This document shows positions 18,150 through 27,503 of a DNA stretch of 64,000 nt, in pieces. Origin of the DNA: Sphingomonadales bacterium (lineage in GTDB: Bacteria > Pseudomonadota > Alphaproteobacteria > Sphingomonadales > Sphingomonadaceae). The stretch is taken from contig JADKHG010000003.1 in NCBI GenBank assembly GCA_016721875.1, positions 310,001 through 374,000 of the forward strand. The letters are read 5' to 3'. Positions within the stretch are counted from its first letter, which is position 1; each line of letters begins with the position of its first letter. The position numbers were made by a program, and so were the translations under genes. The notes under the pieces were generated by a model. It was not told the DNA's origin. It worked only from the letters and a program-made list of their open reading frames with translations, and searched no databases.

Positions 18150-18899
18150 TCATCCGCGACCTACGCCTTGCAACGCACTGCCATGCATTTTCAGCCAGCG
18201 ATCTGCCACCTTCCGGTCGCCTTCGTAAAAGCTGTCGAGCCATGCATAAAAGGCTGGGCTGTGGTTCATGTGTCGCATATGCGCAACCTCATGGGCGATG
18301 ACTGAGCGGCGGACATGGTCCGGGGCCATCACCAGCCGCCAGCTGAGTGAAATCGTTCCGCGCGACGAATAACTACCCCAGCGCCCGCGCGGATCACCGA
18401 GCGACAGCTTTGGTACGGGTTCCCCGGCAAGCCCGCAATAATGCGCCAGCTCGTCGACAAATAATTCCCGCGCCTCGGCCTTCAGCCAGCGCAATATGCG
18501 GGCTTCGACCAACTCTACGGGGCCGCCCAGTCGTAACTCCCAGCCGTTGTCGCCGACCAGGCGCCTGACCGTTCGTGTCGCCCCGGCGCACCAGACAATC
18601 CGATGCTCTTCGCCCAGAAACCCCACACTTCCACCGTCGGACAGTGGATCCGCACGCAGTATGCTTTCCAGTCTCGAAGCAATCCACTGCCGCTTCTTCG
18701 TCGCAAAATCGACAGCCGCTGCCGTCGGTGCCCAAGTCGGGATTGTGGCCTTGATCTCGCGTTTCACCGCATCGACACGCAGCGAGACACGCTTCGCCTG
18801 ACCGTTGCGGCGGATGCGCAGCGGCACAGCCTCCCCCTCAATATCGATCAGGGGGTCAGAGCGGCTGTTCGAGAATATGCTGCTCAAGCGGTCCAGCAT
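18150..18899 (-). CDS. YgjP/SprT-type zinc metallopeptidase (DUF45)
   Basis: 249 residues from the ATG at 18899, which overlaps the end of the upstream YcgN gene by 44 bp; a frame open further upstream adds 39 unlikely residues. The N-terminal half is a beta-rich domain typical of DUF45 proteins (RRNGQAKRVSLRVD, then FLGEEHRIVW). The C-terminal half has GRWGSYSSRGTISLSWRLV and the zinc motif HEVAHMRHMNHSPAF, i.e. HExxH plus a third His. Members are thought to act on DNA-protein crosslinks or unknown proteins; the role is not established. Confidence 0.88.
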   Translation of the reverse strand: MLDRLSSIFSNSRSDPLIDIEGEAVPLRIRRNGQAKRVSLRVDAVKREIKATIPTWAPTAAAVDFATKKRQWIASRLESILRADPLSDGGSVGFLGEEHRIVWCAGATRTVRRLVGDNGWELRLGGPVELVEARILRWLKAEARELFVDELAHYCGLAGEPVPKLSLGDPRGRWGSYSSRGTISLSWRLVMAPDHVRRSVIAHEVAHMRHMNHSPAFYAWLDSFYEGDRKVADRWLKMHGSALQGVGRG

Positions 18900-19311
18900 G
18901 GACTTCCGATATGGCGCGTCCGGCCACCGATTGGCCAGCCCGGTGAATAGAATCGCGGTCGCCACTGACCAGATAGTGCCAGTCAGGCAAGGGCTCGCCG
19001 GCGTCACGCAGCACATAAGCGCATGTCGAGGGCAACCAAGGATAGTCGGTCATCCGGCCGCGCGCCAAACGGATGCAATCGGGCACATAAAATCGCCGCT
19101 TGCGATAGTCGGAGCAGCGCGCGGTCTTTAGGTCGAGCAAGCGGCAGGCGACATTGGTCGGGTAAATTCGGCCAGTATCGTCATCCTCAACCTTGTGCAG
19201 ACAGCATTTGCCACAGCCATCGCACAGCGCCTCCCACTCGTCGCGAGACAGCGTTTCCAGCGGCTTTTCCCAGAAAGGGGTGTCGGTCAAATCAGCGCAC
19301 CCATTTGGCAA
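18856..19311 (-). CDS. YcgN family Cys-cluster protein (UPF0260)
   Basis: 151 residues with a probable zinc or iron-sulfur cluster: CDGCGKCCLHK near residues 30-40, then ACRLLDL, ARCSDYRKRR, PDCIRLAR and STCAYVLRDAGEPLPDWHYL. This set of Cys positions defines the UPF0260/YkgJ-like family, whose function is unknown. The ATG at 19311 overlaps the end of the SCO gene by 20 bp. A TTG at 19290, just past that stop, would start the protein at LTDTPFW, also a common family start. Confidence 0.85.
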   Translation of the reverse strand: MPNGCADLTDTPFWEKPLETLSRDEWEALCDGCGKCCLHKVEDDDTGRIYPTNVACRLLDLKTARCSDYRKRRFYVPDCIRLARGRMTDYPWLPSTCAYVLRDAGEPLPDWHYLVSGDRDSIHRAGQSVAGRAISEVHAGPLEQHILEQPL

Positions 19312-19909
19312 GCTCGGCAGTCACCAGCTTTGGATCGCCTTCATTGGCGTCGGTCTGCGGCAGGTCTGCCGGTAGCAAAGCCAGAGGTTTGCCATCCGTC
19401 CCCATCAGATAGGGGGTCTGCATATGGTTCATCCGGTAATTGTCGGGCGCGGTGCCCTCGACCCGTTCATAAGTAGTAGCAAACAGCTTGGCGACTGCAG
19501 CGATTTCAGCTTCACTGCCGGTCAAGCCAATAAGGCGCGGGTGGAAGGCGCTGACAAATTGCTTGAGGATCGCAGGAGTATCGCGCGCCGGATCAACCGT
19601 GATGAACAAGGGTTGCACCTTTCCTGCCAGCTTTGGATGCGCCTTTTCGAAAGCGGTCAGCCCTGCCATCAAATTCTGCATATCGGGCGTGCAGATGTCG
19701 GGACACATGGTGTAGCCGAAATAGACGATGCGAAATTTGCCTGCGAATTCGTCGTAGCTGCGCTTTTTGCCATCCTGATCGGTCAAAGTGAACGGTCCGC
19801 CGATAGCGCCGCCATAAAGCGGAGCCGTGTTGAGCGGCGGCTGGCTGGGGCTCGGGTTGCAAGCGGTCAGCGCAAGCGACGTGATAAGCAATGTGACAAT
19901 TTTGTTCAT
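19292..19909 (-). CDS. SCO1/SenC copper chaperone lipoprotein
   Basis: Thioredoxin-fold copper protein that helps assemble the CuA centre of cytochrome c oxidase in the periplasm. 205 residues from the ATG at 19909, giving a lipoprotein signal with lipobox LTAC. Copper ligands: CPDIC (the CxxxC pair, in GYTMCPDICTPD) and a His in RMNHMQTPYLMG. The order signal, flexible Pro-rich linker, SCO domain is normal. It is first of a minus-strand group (SCO, YcgN, zinc peptidase, SDR) and divergent from the ankyrin gene. Confidence 0.9.
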   Translation of the reverse strand: MNKIVTLLITSLALTACNPSPSQPPLNTAPLYGGAIGGPFTLTDQDGKKRSYDEFAGKFRIVYFGYTMCPDICTPDMQNLMAGLTAFEKAHPKLAGKVQPLFITVDPARDTPAILKQFVSAFHPRLIGLTGSEAEIAAVAKLFATTYERVEGTAPDNYRMNHMQTPYLMGTDGKPLALLPADLPQTDANEGDPKLVTAELAKWVR

Positions 19910-19959
19910 GGCAGCGCCAGCCTTGCTCTGATAAGGGGCCAAATTCAAGAGAGCTTAAC

Positions 19960-20613
19960 ATGTTCAGGACAGGGGTCATGACCAGAACCAGACGAAATCT
20001 TCAGCGGGCATTGCTGGCACTGTTGCTTGCCACTGCTGGCACCAGCGCTGCGGTTGCGCAATTTTCAGACAGCTACAACTTTCTGAAAGCCGTCAAGGAG
20101 CGCAAGGGCGACGAGGCGGAAAAGTTCATTTCCGAACCCGGTTCGGTCATCATCAACACCCGTGAGGACCAGTCGGGTGAAACCGCGCTGCACATAGTGG
20201 TTGCGCGACGCGACATGACCTGGCTCAACTATCTCCTCGGTCGCGGAGCCAATCCCAACATCGCCGACAAGAAAGGCAATGCGCCCTTGATGCTGGCAAC
20301 CCAGCTCAATTTTGCCGAAGGAGCGGAAGTCTTGATCGCCAAACGGGCACAAGTGGACGCCGCCAACCGCAGCGGCGAAACCGCGCTGATCCGTGCCGTG
20401 CAGTTGCGCAATGCCGCAATGGTGCGCCTGTTGCTCAAGGCAGGCGCCAATCCTGACAAGACCGACAATGTCTCAGGCAAATCGGCGCGCGATTATGCGG
20501 CTGAGGATGGGCGTGGCAACGCTATTACCGCGATCCTTGATGGCAGCGAAAAAGAAGCTGTTCCGCAAAAATCGGGTGATCTGGACTTTTCCGGAATCGG
20601 CCCCGGTCAGTAA
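19960..20613 (+). CDS. Periplasmic ankyrin-repeat protein
   Basis: 217 residues with an N-terminal signal peptide (hydrophobic ALLALLLATAG, cleavage near AVAQ) and about three to four ankyrin repeats between residues 65 and 190: SGETALHIVVARRDM, KGNAPLMLATQLNF, SGETALIRAVQLRNA and the last, RGNAIT-containing unit. Exported ankyrin proteins in alphaproteobacteria are adaptor or protective proteins of unknown partner. The start may also be seven codons later. The stop overlaps the convergent P450 gene by 7 bp. Confidence 0.85.
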   Translation: MFRTGVMTRTRRNLQRALLALLLATAGTSAAVAQFSDSYNFLKAVKERKGDEAEKFISEPGSVIINTREDQSGETALHIVVARRDMTWLNYLLGRGANPNIADKKGNAPLMLATQLNFAEGAEVLIAKRAQVDAANRSGETALIRAVQLRNAAMVRLLLKAGANPDKTDNVSGKSARDYAAEDGRGNAITAILDGSEKEAVPQKSGDLDFSGIGPGQ

Positions 20614-21908
20614 GTCGTCAACTCTACGTCCATGCTGCGATAACCATGGACGAAGCAGCCGCGAACGCGCTCTGGTTCGCCAATGACATTGGGGCGCAAC
20701 CGCCGCTTCGCCATTTCCTCAAGCAAAATGCGGATCTGCAATTCGGCAAGGCGCGCGCCAACGCAACGGTGGATGCCATAGCCGAATGACAAGTGTCGCC
20801 GCGCATTTTCGCGGTCAACGATCAGCTTGTCGGCATTTTCAAACACGCTTTCATCGCGGTTGGCAGAGATATACCACATGACGACCTTGTCGCCTGCCTT
20901 AATCGGTGCACCAAACAGGTCATGATCCTGCAAAGCGGTGCGGCGCATATGCGCAAGTGGCGTTTGCCAGCGGATCAGTTCTTGCACGGCATTGGGGATC
21001 ATGCTGGGGTTGGCTTCCAGCTTTTCGCGCTCATCGGGGAATTGCTGCAAGCCATAAGCATAGCCCGACATCGAATTGCGCGTGGTGTCGTTGCCACCGA
21101 CAATCAGCAGGATCAGATTGCCGAAATATTCCATTTGCGACATATTCTTCATCGGCGAATGAATCATTCGGCTGATCAGATCGGGCGCTTCGCCTTTGCT
21201 CAATCGCTCGTCCCACAGATTTTGGAAATAGGCCCCCATTTCGAACATCTTGGCAAGCCGTTGCTGCCGGGTTTCCGATGTGCGGAACAGTTCAACGTCA
21301 CCTGCCCAATCCGACCATTCGGTCAGCTTACGGCGGTCTTCCCACGGGAAGTCGAACACAATCGCCAACATCTGCGTGGTCAGTTCGATCGACACCTTGT
21401 CAACCCAGTCAAACCGCTGCCCGATCGGCAGGCTGTCGAGCAGTTCACCGGTGCGACGACGCACATCGCTCGACATCCGTTCAATTTCGCCCGGTGTAAA
21501 GGCTGGCGCAATTACTCGACGCTCCTCGGTATGTTTTGGCCGGTCCATCGCGATGAACATCGGCATTTCGACGCGCTCGTTTTCGGGGATCGAATCGCGC
21601 AAATCCTCATCGGCGACGACCGTAATGCCACCATGTTCATAGGAGGATGAAAAGATGTCAGGAAGCGCCTCGACATGCATGATCGGCTTGTAAGTGGAGA
21701 TATTCCAATAATCGCCATATTCGCTGCCCACGACCTTGTTGATCGGTGCACGCTTTCGCATATCAGCGAAAACCGGATGCCAGCGATCCTCGACATAAAT
21801 ATCGGGCATTGCAACGTCATAAGCATGCGGCGCCGCATTAACTTCCCACGGAAGAGTTCCTTCGTCGGGCATTTCGGTATCGGTTTGCGGCGCGGGTGCG
21901 GTGGCCAT
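20607..21908 (-). CDS. Cytochrome P450, possibly CYP153-like
   Basis: 433 residues, bacterial soluble class I P450 needing a ferredoxin and reductase that are not in the window. I-helix GGNDTTRNSMSG (oxygen activation), ExxR as ELIR, and the haem-ligand loop FGYGIHRCVG. The GGNDTTRN plus HRCVGARLAEL pattern reminds me of the CYP153 alkane terminal hydroxylases common in sphingomonads, but subfamily assignment by eye is tentative; sterol- or terpene-hydroxylating P450s share parts of it. No redox partner nearby. Confidence 0.9.
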   Translation of the reverse strand: MATAPAPQTDTEMPDEGTLPWEVNAAPHAYDVAMPDIYVEDRWHPVFADMRKRAPINKVVGSEYGDYWNISTYKPIMHVEALPDIFSSSYEHGGITVVADEDLRDSIPENERVEMPMFIAMDRPKHTEERRVIAPAFTPGEIERMSSDVRRRTGELLDSLPIGQRFDWVDKVSIELTTQMLAIVFDFPWEDRRKLTEWSDWAGDVELFRTSETRQQRLAKMFEMGAYFQNLWDERLSKGEAPDLISRMIHSPMKNMSQMEYFGNLILLIVGGNDTTRNSMSGYAYGLQQFPDEREKLEANPSMIPNAVQELIRWQTPLAHMRRTALQDHDLFGAPIKAGDKVVMWYISANRDESVFENADKLIVDRENARRHLSFGYGIHRCVGARLAELQIRILLEEMAKRRLRPNVIGEPERVRGCFVHGYRSMDVELTTY

Positions 21909-22007
21909 AGCATTTCTCCTATTTGCAAAGAGACTGCCATTGCTGACATGAATGTCAATCCCGTTTCGATCAGAAACCTATTTTGCCGGTTGGACAGTTT
22001 AGCAAAG

Positions 22008-23230
22008 TCAGTTTCCCACGCGAAGGAGACCAAATAGGCGGCGACCGTTCTGCTTTTTCACTCGTCCGCCGCTACCGGATTTCATCACGTTGCGCCGGAA
22101 CAAAGTCACACCAACGCGCAATACAATCACGACAAAGATTAGTTGCCCAAATATCGCCAATGCATGCGTCCACAACACAGGTTCCTGCGCAGCGCGCGCC
22201 AGCATCGCAAAGGGCGAGGTGAAGGGGAAGAAGACCGCAAACAACTCTATCGGCTGACCCATTTTGGTGACGCTGTACATGGCGATGAAAAACACGATTA
22301 ATTGCGCCATCGTGACGGGCATCGACAAGGTTTGTACTTCACGCACGGTCGCCGCCATCGCGCCGATCCCAAGAAACAGGGAACCAAGGATAAGATAGGC
22401 TGTCGCGAAATAGACGATGCCCAAGGTGATGAACATTGGCCAGCCCACAGCAGGTGTCGGGAAGCTGGGGAGTGCTGATCCCGAAATTAAAGCCAACACC
22501 CCGCCTATGCTCGCCCATACCGTTATGCCGACAAAAGCCATCGCCAGCATCGCGAAAAGCTTGCCAAGAAACACTGCATCCATTGGCACCGAAGCCGCAA
22601 GAATTTCGATGATCTTGTTCGATTTCTCTTCGACCAAATTCGACAGCACCATACCGGCAAGCAGCATGGTCAGCATGAAAAGCAGCACTTGCGAAGATTG
22701 CGCTGTCACCAGCCGCAGCTGTTTGACATTGCCCGCGCTTTGCTTGACCAGCCGCGTGTCAACATCGGGCAGGCTCCATTGCCCGCCGCTTTTGGCATAG
22801 GCACTGATCAGGGCAATTTCGCCCTCCCAATTTTCTATCGGGCTTTTCGTGCCCGTCATCACCGGTTTGTCGAGCGTGCCGCTGAGTACTGCGATTAAGC
22901 CGTTTTTCTTGTCTTTCAACAAATGCTCGGCGGTCTCGGCTTCGCTGATCGGCGGAACTTCCTTCAGCACGGGTAGCCGCCTGTCGCCCAATTCTCCGCC
23001 AATGTCTCGCGTGCGGCAAGCATTTTTACCGAATCGGCCTTTACCATGGCAACGCCAATTGTCGGCCGTTCCATGTCGCGGGCGACCTGCCCGCTGAGGC
23101 TTCCTGCAGCAACGCCGACCAATATGGGGAACATCGGCCCAAGCAAAAAGAAGAAGAATGCCTTGGAGAAGATGATCGCGGTGAAATCCCGCCGACCGAT
23201 AACAAAGGCTGCGCGCAACGTTTCCATCAT
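22008..23230 (-). pseudogene. ABC-2 type transporter permease with one frameshift
   Basis: Membrane subunit for the ATPase gene at 23227 (NatB-like). The N-terminus from 23230 (METLRAAFVIGRRDF, first membrane helix FFFFLLGPMFPILVG) runs about 85 residues to AENWATGG and then stops in that frame. The protein continues in another frame as LPVLKEVPPISEAE through the remaining six or so membrane helices to 22008. One base seems to be missing at about 22976-22981. If the base is restored the product is about 407 residues, normal for the family. Real inactivation would leave the ATPase without a partner. Confidence 0.82.
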
Positions 23231-24159
23231 AGCCGGTCTCCTGCGTCTTGCTGATCCATTTCGGCGGCCACCGTTTCACCAGCAATCGCTACAAAGGCAT
23301 CATGCAATCCCGGCCGTTCAATCGACAATGACCGAACGCCTGCTTTGCCCTCGACCAATGCCTTTAACAGAGGTTCAACGCCACTTTCGGGAAGAGTAAA
23401 GTGCCACCAATTTCCCTCTATCTTGCAGTCAGCAGGAAGCGCTGCGCGCCAAGGGCCGTCGAGCGTTTCGGTTTCCAAATGAACCTGAGGGCGCAAGCGA
23501 TCGCGCGCTGTCTGGACCAATCCATCGAAACTGATTTTGCCCTTGGCGATAATCGCGATGCGTTCACACAGCCGTTCGGCATGGGCGATGACATGGGTGG
23601 AAAAGATGATCGTCACGCCCCTTGAAGCCTGTGCGCGGATCATCCGTTCCAGTTTCGCCTGATTGAGCGCGTCAAGCCCCGAAAAGGGTTCATCGAGCAC
23701 AATCAGCTTGGGTTCGTGAACAATAGTTCCCATCAACTGGACGGTCTGCGCCATTCCCTTTGACAATTGCCTTATCTGGCGGTCAGCGGCCTCGCCGAGC
23801 CCGGCTTCCTCCAGCAATATTCGCCCGCGACGCGCGCCTTCCTTCAACGGCAGTCCGCGCAGCGCACCCATGAAGGCGATTGTGTCGATGGCGCGCATCG
23901 ATTGGTACAGTCCGCGTTCCTCAGGAAGATAACCGACCTGATGCGCCTGGCTCAACGGGCGGTCAGACCCCAGCAAGGTCCGGGTTCCACCATCGGGATC
24001 AATAATCCCCAACAGCATGCGCAAAGTCGTCGTCTTGCCGGCGCCATTTGGGCCCAGAACGCCATATATGCTTCCTTCGGGAACATTAAGATCGATGCCG
24101 TCAACAGCCCGGAAATCGTCGAACTGCTTGACAAGCCCGCGAGCCTCGATTGCATGCAT
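23227..24159 (-). CDS. ABC transporter ATP-binding protein (NatA-like exporter)
   Basis: 310 residues from the ATG at 24159; an earlier frame opening is less likely. Walker A GPNGAGKTTT, a Q-loop region with GYLPEERGLY, signature LSKGMAQ (variant of LSGGQ), Walker B LIVLDEP and the switch His in FSTHVIAHAERL. The C-terminal 80 residues are the DUF4162-like tail of NatA-type ATPases. Together with the overlapping permease gene it forms an ABC-2 exporter; sodium export and drug export are both known for the group. Confidence 0.9.
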   Translation of the reverse strand: MHAIEARGLVKQFDDFRAVDGIDLNVPEGSIYGVLGPNGAGKTTTLRMLLGIIDPDGGTRTLLGSDRPLSQAHQVGYLPEERGLYQSMRAIDTIAFMGALRGLPLKEGARRGRILLEEAGLGEAADRQIRQLSKGMAQTVQLMGTIVHEPKLIVLDEPFSGLDALNQAKLERMIRAQASRGVTIIFSTHVIAHAERLCERIAIIAKGKISFDGLVQTARDRLRPQVHLETETLDGPWRAALPADCKIEGNWWHFTLPESGVEPLLKALVEGKAGVRSLSIERPGLHDAFVAIAGETVAAEMDQQDAGDRL

Positions 24160-24228
24160 GATGATAAACTGCCCCGATAAACTATTCCCCCGTGATAGGG
24201 ACTGCGTGTGAAAAGACACAAGACAAAT

Positions 24229-25344
24229 ATGGTTAACGCGCTGAAGGAAAAAGCGGAGGCGGAGGGATTCGCTGCAATCGGAATAGCGCTTGCTCAGCTC
24301 GCGCCAGCCGTTGGCGATCGGTTACGACAGTGGGTCAGCGACGGCTGCCATGGCGACATGCTGTGGATGGAAGATCGTATCGATCAGCGCGCTTCGCCAG
24401 GTGGTCTTTGGCCGGAGGTGCGCTCGGTGATTATGCTGGGGACAAGCTATGCACCGGAGGAAGGCCTACTCGAAGCAGCAGGCACACCTGACAAGGCCCG
24501 CCTTTCCATCTACGCCCAGCGCAAAGATTATCACGATGTCGTCAAAGGCGCGCTGAAGCGGGTGGCGCAATGGCTGGTGCATGAGGCTGGTGGCGAGGTG
24601 AAAGTCTTTGTCGACACCGCCCCGGTCATGGAAAAGGCGCTAGCCGAAGCAGCGGGGCTGGGCTGGCAAGGTAAGCACACCAACCTCGTAAGCCGCGACC
24701 ATGGCAGTTGGCTGTTGCTCGGAGCAATTTACACTACGCTCGACCTGACCCTCGAAGCGCCCGGTAGTGATCGATGCGGGTCTTGCAATGCTTGTCAGAC
24801 AGCCTGCCCGACAAAGGCCTTCCCGGCACCCTATCAGCTCGACGCACGGCGATGCATTTCCTATCTGACAATCGAGCACAAGGGGCCGATTCCTTACGAA
24901 TTCCGCAAGGCTATCGGCAACCATGTCTATGGCTGCGACGACTGCCTCGCTGCTTGCCCGTGGAACAAATTCGCCAGCGCCGCCGCCGCGAACAAGGCGA
25001 TGCTGCCGCGCGTCGAATTAGCCGCTCCGGATCTGGCGGATTTGCTCACGCTCAATGACGCTGCCTTCCGCACCTTCTTCTCAGGCACACCGATCAAGCG
25101 CACGGGACGCGACCGGTTTGTCCGCAATCTGCTGATCGCCGCCGGGAACAGCGGGGATTTGACATTGCTTCCGATTGTTTCAGAGCTGCTCGACGATCCA
25201 TCGCCCTTGGTCCGCGGGGCGGCGATATGGGCGCTGGCGGAGCTTAATCCGGCTGTTTTCAAAAGCCAACTGGCGAACCGTCAAGCAACTGAGCTTGATG
25301 AATCCGTCCGCGACGAATGGTTCAGCGCTGCATCAGCGCATTGA
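24229..25344 (+). CDS. queG: Epoxyqueuosine reductase
   Basis: Final step of tRNA queuosine synthesis: cobalamin-dependent reduction of epoxyqueuosine to queuosine, using two [4Fe-4S] clusters. 371 residues from ATG 24229, or 378 from a GTG at 24208. Ferredoxin-type clusters are CGSCNACQTACP and CDDCLAACPWN. The N-terminal cobalamin-binding half and the C-terminal HEAT-like repeats (SELLDDPSPLVRGAAIWAL) are in the normal order and length. Divergent from the ABC ATPase gene; its 3' end overlaps the convergent lipoprotein gene by 23 bp. Confidence 0.95.
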   Translation: MVNALKEKAEAEGFAAIGIALAQLAPAVGDRLRQWVSDGCHGDMLWMEDRIDQRASPGGLWPEVRSVIMLGTSYAPEEGLLEAAGTPDKARLSIYAQRKDYHDVVKGALKRVAQWLVHEAGGEVKVFVDTAPVMEKALAEAAGLGWQGKHTNLVSRDHGSWLLLGAIYTTLDLTLEAPGSDRCGSCNACQTACPTKAFPAPYQLDARRCISYLTIEHKGPIPYEFRKAIGNHVYGCDDCLAACPWNKFASAAAANKAMLPRVELAAPDLADLLTLNDAAFRTFFSGTPIKRTGRDRFVRNLLIAAGNSGDLTLLPIVSELLDDPSPLVRGAAIWALAELNPAVFKSQLANRQATELDESVRDEWFSAASAH

Positions 25345-25720
25345 CGCACTGGACACGGTCAACCTCTGCTCCATCGCTGCGCCGGGCATCGACATGAGTA
25401 ACGATCTCGGCACCGTTTTTGCCATCGGGATACAGATAGGCGTCAAGTACACAGGGTTTGCCAGCAAATTGCAGCTTACGTCCATAGACCTCAACCACAT
25501 CAAGCCGGGGCTGGCCGAACATCCGGGTCAATGTCGCCATATCCTTGCCGATCACTGCTTCGAGGCCCTTCGCTGAAACCACGGGACGAGCGACAGGCGC
25601 AGCTGGGGCGGGTTTGTCGATTGGGATTGGCGCCGATTGTGGGCGCACCGTTTTGCCACCACCGGTCTCACCACATGCGGACAGCGTTAATGCTCCCAAT
25701 GCCACCCAACCAAGCTTCAT
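25322..25720 (-). CDS. Small lipoprotein of unknown function
   Basis: 132 residues with a lipoprotein signal and lipobox LSAC (Cys about 16), then a Pro/Ala/Val-rich linker (IPIDKPAPAAPVARPV) and a compact C-terminal domain with MFGQPRLDVVEVYG, LQFAGKPCVLDAYLYPDG and two further Cys-containing positions. The domain resembles the SmpA/OmlA-like fold (GQPxxxxxxG), but I cannot name a family. Probably outer membrane anchored. It overlaps the stop of the EI24 gene by 4 bp at its start, suggesting co-translation. Confidence 0.65.
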   Translation of the reverse strand: MKLGWVALGALTLSACGETGGGKTVRPQSAPIPIDKPAPAAPVARPVVSAKGLEAVIGKDMATLTRMFGQPRLDVVEVYGRKLQFAGKPCVLDAYLYPDGKNGAEIVTHVDARRSDGAEVDRVQCVNALMQR

Positions 25721-26391
25721 CCACTAATCCCTTTCCGGCCATTTCCGTGCGCCATATGCACGGCGGCTGCGGTCGCCACAACCGGGACTATGAATTGAAG
25801 TAGCGGCACCATCATGCCACCAGCCCCGACCAGCCCGAGCAGCAACCGCCTTTGCTTGCCAAACGTTGCAGTTTGCGGGCCATGGCGCGCGACGAGCATA
25901 TCCTCCAGATCGCGGCCCAGCAGCAGCGCGTTAACCCCCAAAAATACCAAGGGAGCGCCGATGCCGGTGACCAGCAGCATCAGATAGACCGGGAGCGCCA
26001 GCAGATTATAGCCAAGCGCCCGCCCCGCCGAGCGCAGCGCCATCGCCGCCGCTTGGCCGTGCGAAGGCCGCTTTCCGCGCGCAGCCTCGAACGGATAATG
26101 CCGCGCTTCGACCGCGTCGATAATGTCGTCCGAATACATCCAGGTGATGGCAACCGCGATCAGCCGGAAGAGCAGCAATCCGCCAAGCAGCAGCACCGCC
26201 CCGGTCGCAATCGCGCTCAACAGCCCCTGATCGTCGAGCCCCAGCCGCACAAAGCCCCAGTCAAGCGCATACCACAGCGCGACCCCCAGCGCGGCAAAGA
26301 GCAACAGCGTCAACGCCATCACCTTGGCGAGCAACAGCATCACGCGCTTGTCGGCGAGGCTGGCAAAGGCGAGCGAGAAGGCACGGAACAT
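25717..26391 (-). CDS. EI24 domain / CysZ-like membrane protein
   Basis: 224 residues with about four to five hydrophobic segments (VMALTLLLFAALGVALWYAL, then GAVLLLGGLLLFRLIAVAI, and others). The internal family motif WMYSDDIIDAVEARHYP is diagnostic of EI24/CysZ proteins, which include the sulfate-uptake protein CysZ. Whether it moves sulfate here is unknown. Its gene is just upstream of the lipoprotein gene in the same orientation. Confidence 0.82.
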   Translation of the reverse strand: MFRAFSLAFASLADKRVMLLLAKVMALTLLLFAALGVALWYALDWGFVRLGLDDQGLLSAIATGAVLLLGGLLLFRLIAVAITWMYSDDIIDAVEARHYPFEAARGKRPSHGQAAAMALRSAGRALGYNLLALPVYLMLLVTGIGAPLVFLGVNALLLGRDLEDMLVARHGPQTATFGKQRRLLLGLVGAGGMMVPLLQFIVPVVATAAAVHMAHGNGRKGISG

Positions 26392-26501
26392 GCCAACAAG
26401 GTAAGCGCACCGTCACCAAGGTCAAGTAAAGCCAGCCCTTGCCGATTGCCGCGCCGCGCATTAGGGCGCGAAGCCACTATATCCAAGCAACAGGAACCCC
26501 T

Positions 26502-27497
26502 ATGTCCAGCCCCAAATATGCCGTGCTCGCCATCGGCAACGCCATTGTCGACGTGATCGCGGAAACCGATGACGATTTCATCAAGGCGGAATCGCTGAAC
26601 AAGGGCGGGATGACGCTGATCGATGCCGAGCGCGCCAAGACGCTCTATTCGCGCATGGGCCCAGGCCGCGAGATCAGCGGCGGCAGCGCCGCGAACACGC
26701 TGGCGGGGCTTGCCAATCTCGATCACAAATGCGCCTTTATCGGGCAGGTTGCCGACGATCAGCTGGGCGAAGTCTTCGCGCATGATATCCGCGCCACCGG
26801 GATCGACTTTGCCGTGCCCGCGCGCGCCGCCGATGTACCGACCGCGCGCTGCCTGATCCTGGTCACGCCAGATGCGCAGCGCACGATGAACACCTTCCTC
26901 GGTGCCTCGCAATTTCTGCCCGCATCGACCATCGACCCGCAACAGATTGCCGACGCCGCAATCCTTTATGTCGAGGGCTATATGTGGGATCCGCAGGAGC
27001 CGCGCGCCGCAATCCGGCAGGCGTTGCCGCTTGCTCGCGCCGCTGGCCGCAAGACGGCGTTTACGCTGTCCGACGCCTTTGTCATTGATCGCTATCGCGA
27101 CGATTTCCTTTCGCTGATGGCCGAAGGCGCGATCGACATCCTCTTTGCCAATGAAGTCGAAATCGCCTCGCTGGCGCAGACCGACGATTTCGAGGCCGCA
27201 GTCGCCATGGCCGCCGCACAAGTCCCGCTGCTGGTGGTGACGCGCGGCGAGCATGGCGCAATTGCGGTGCGCGGCGGCGAACGGGTAGAGGTCCCCGCCG
27301 AGCCGGTCGAACATCTGGTCGATACCACAGGCGCGGGCGATCTGTTTGCGGCGGGTGTGCTCGCGGGCCTCTGCGAAGGCCGCGACCTGAAGCAATGCCT
27401 GACGATGGGCGCGGTCTGCGCCGCCGAAGTGATCAGCCATTATGGCGCACGACCAGAGGCCGACCTGCGCGCGCTGATTAGCGCAAGGCTGGGCTGA
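26502..27497 (+). CDS. Adenosine kinase (PfkB/ribokinase family)
   Basis: Phosphorylates a nucleoside or sugar with ATP; alphaproteobacterial members of this size and sequence act as adenosine kinases in purine salvage. 331 residues from the ATG at 26502, preceded by AGGA. PfkB signatures: N-terminal GGSAANTLAGLAN and the C-terminal ATP/anion-hole motif DTTGAGDLFAAGVL with the catalytic Asp. The frame is open upstream to 26439 but the sequence there is not conserved. Followed 6 bp later by a small gene of unknown function. Confidence 0.9.
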   Translation: MSSPKYAVLAIGNAIVDVIAETDDDFIKAESLNKGGMTLIDAERAKTLYSRMGPGREISGGSAANTLAGLANLDHKCAFIGQVADDQLGEVFAHDIRATGIDFAVPARAADVPTARCLILVTPDAQRTMNTFLGASQFLPASTIDPQQIADAAILYVEGYMWDPQEPRAAIRQALPLARAAGRKTAFTLSDAFVIDRYRDDFLSLMAEGAIDILFANEVEIASLAQTDDFEAAVAMAAAQVPLLVVTRGEHGAIAVRGGERVEVPAEPVEHLVDTTGAGDLFAAGVLAGLCEGRDLKQCLTMGAVCAAEVISHYGARPEADLRALISARLG

Positions 27498-27503
27498 CCG
27501 GCG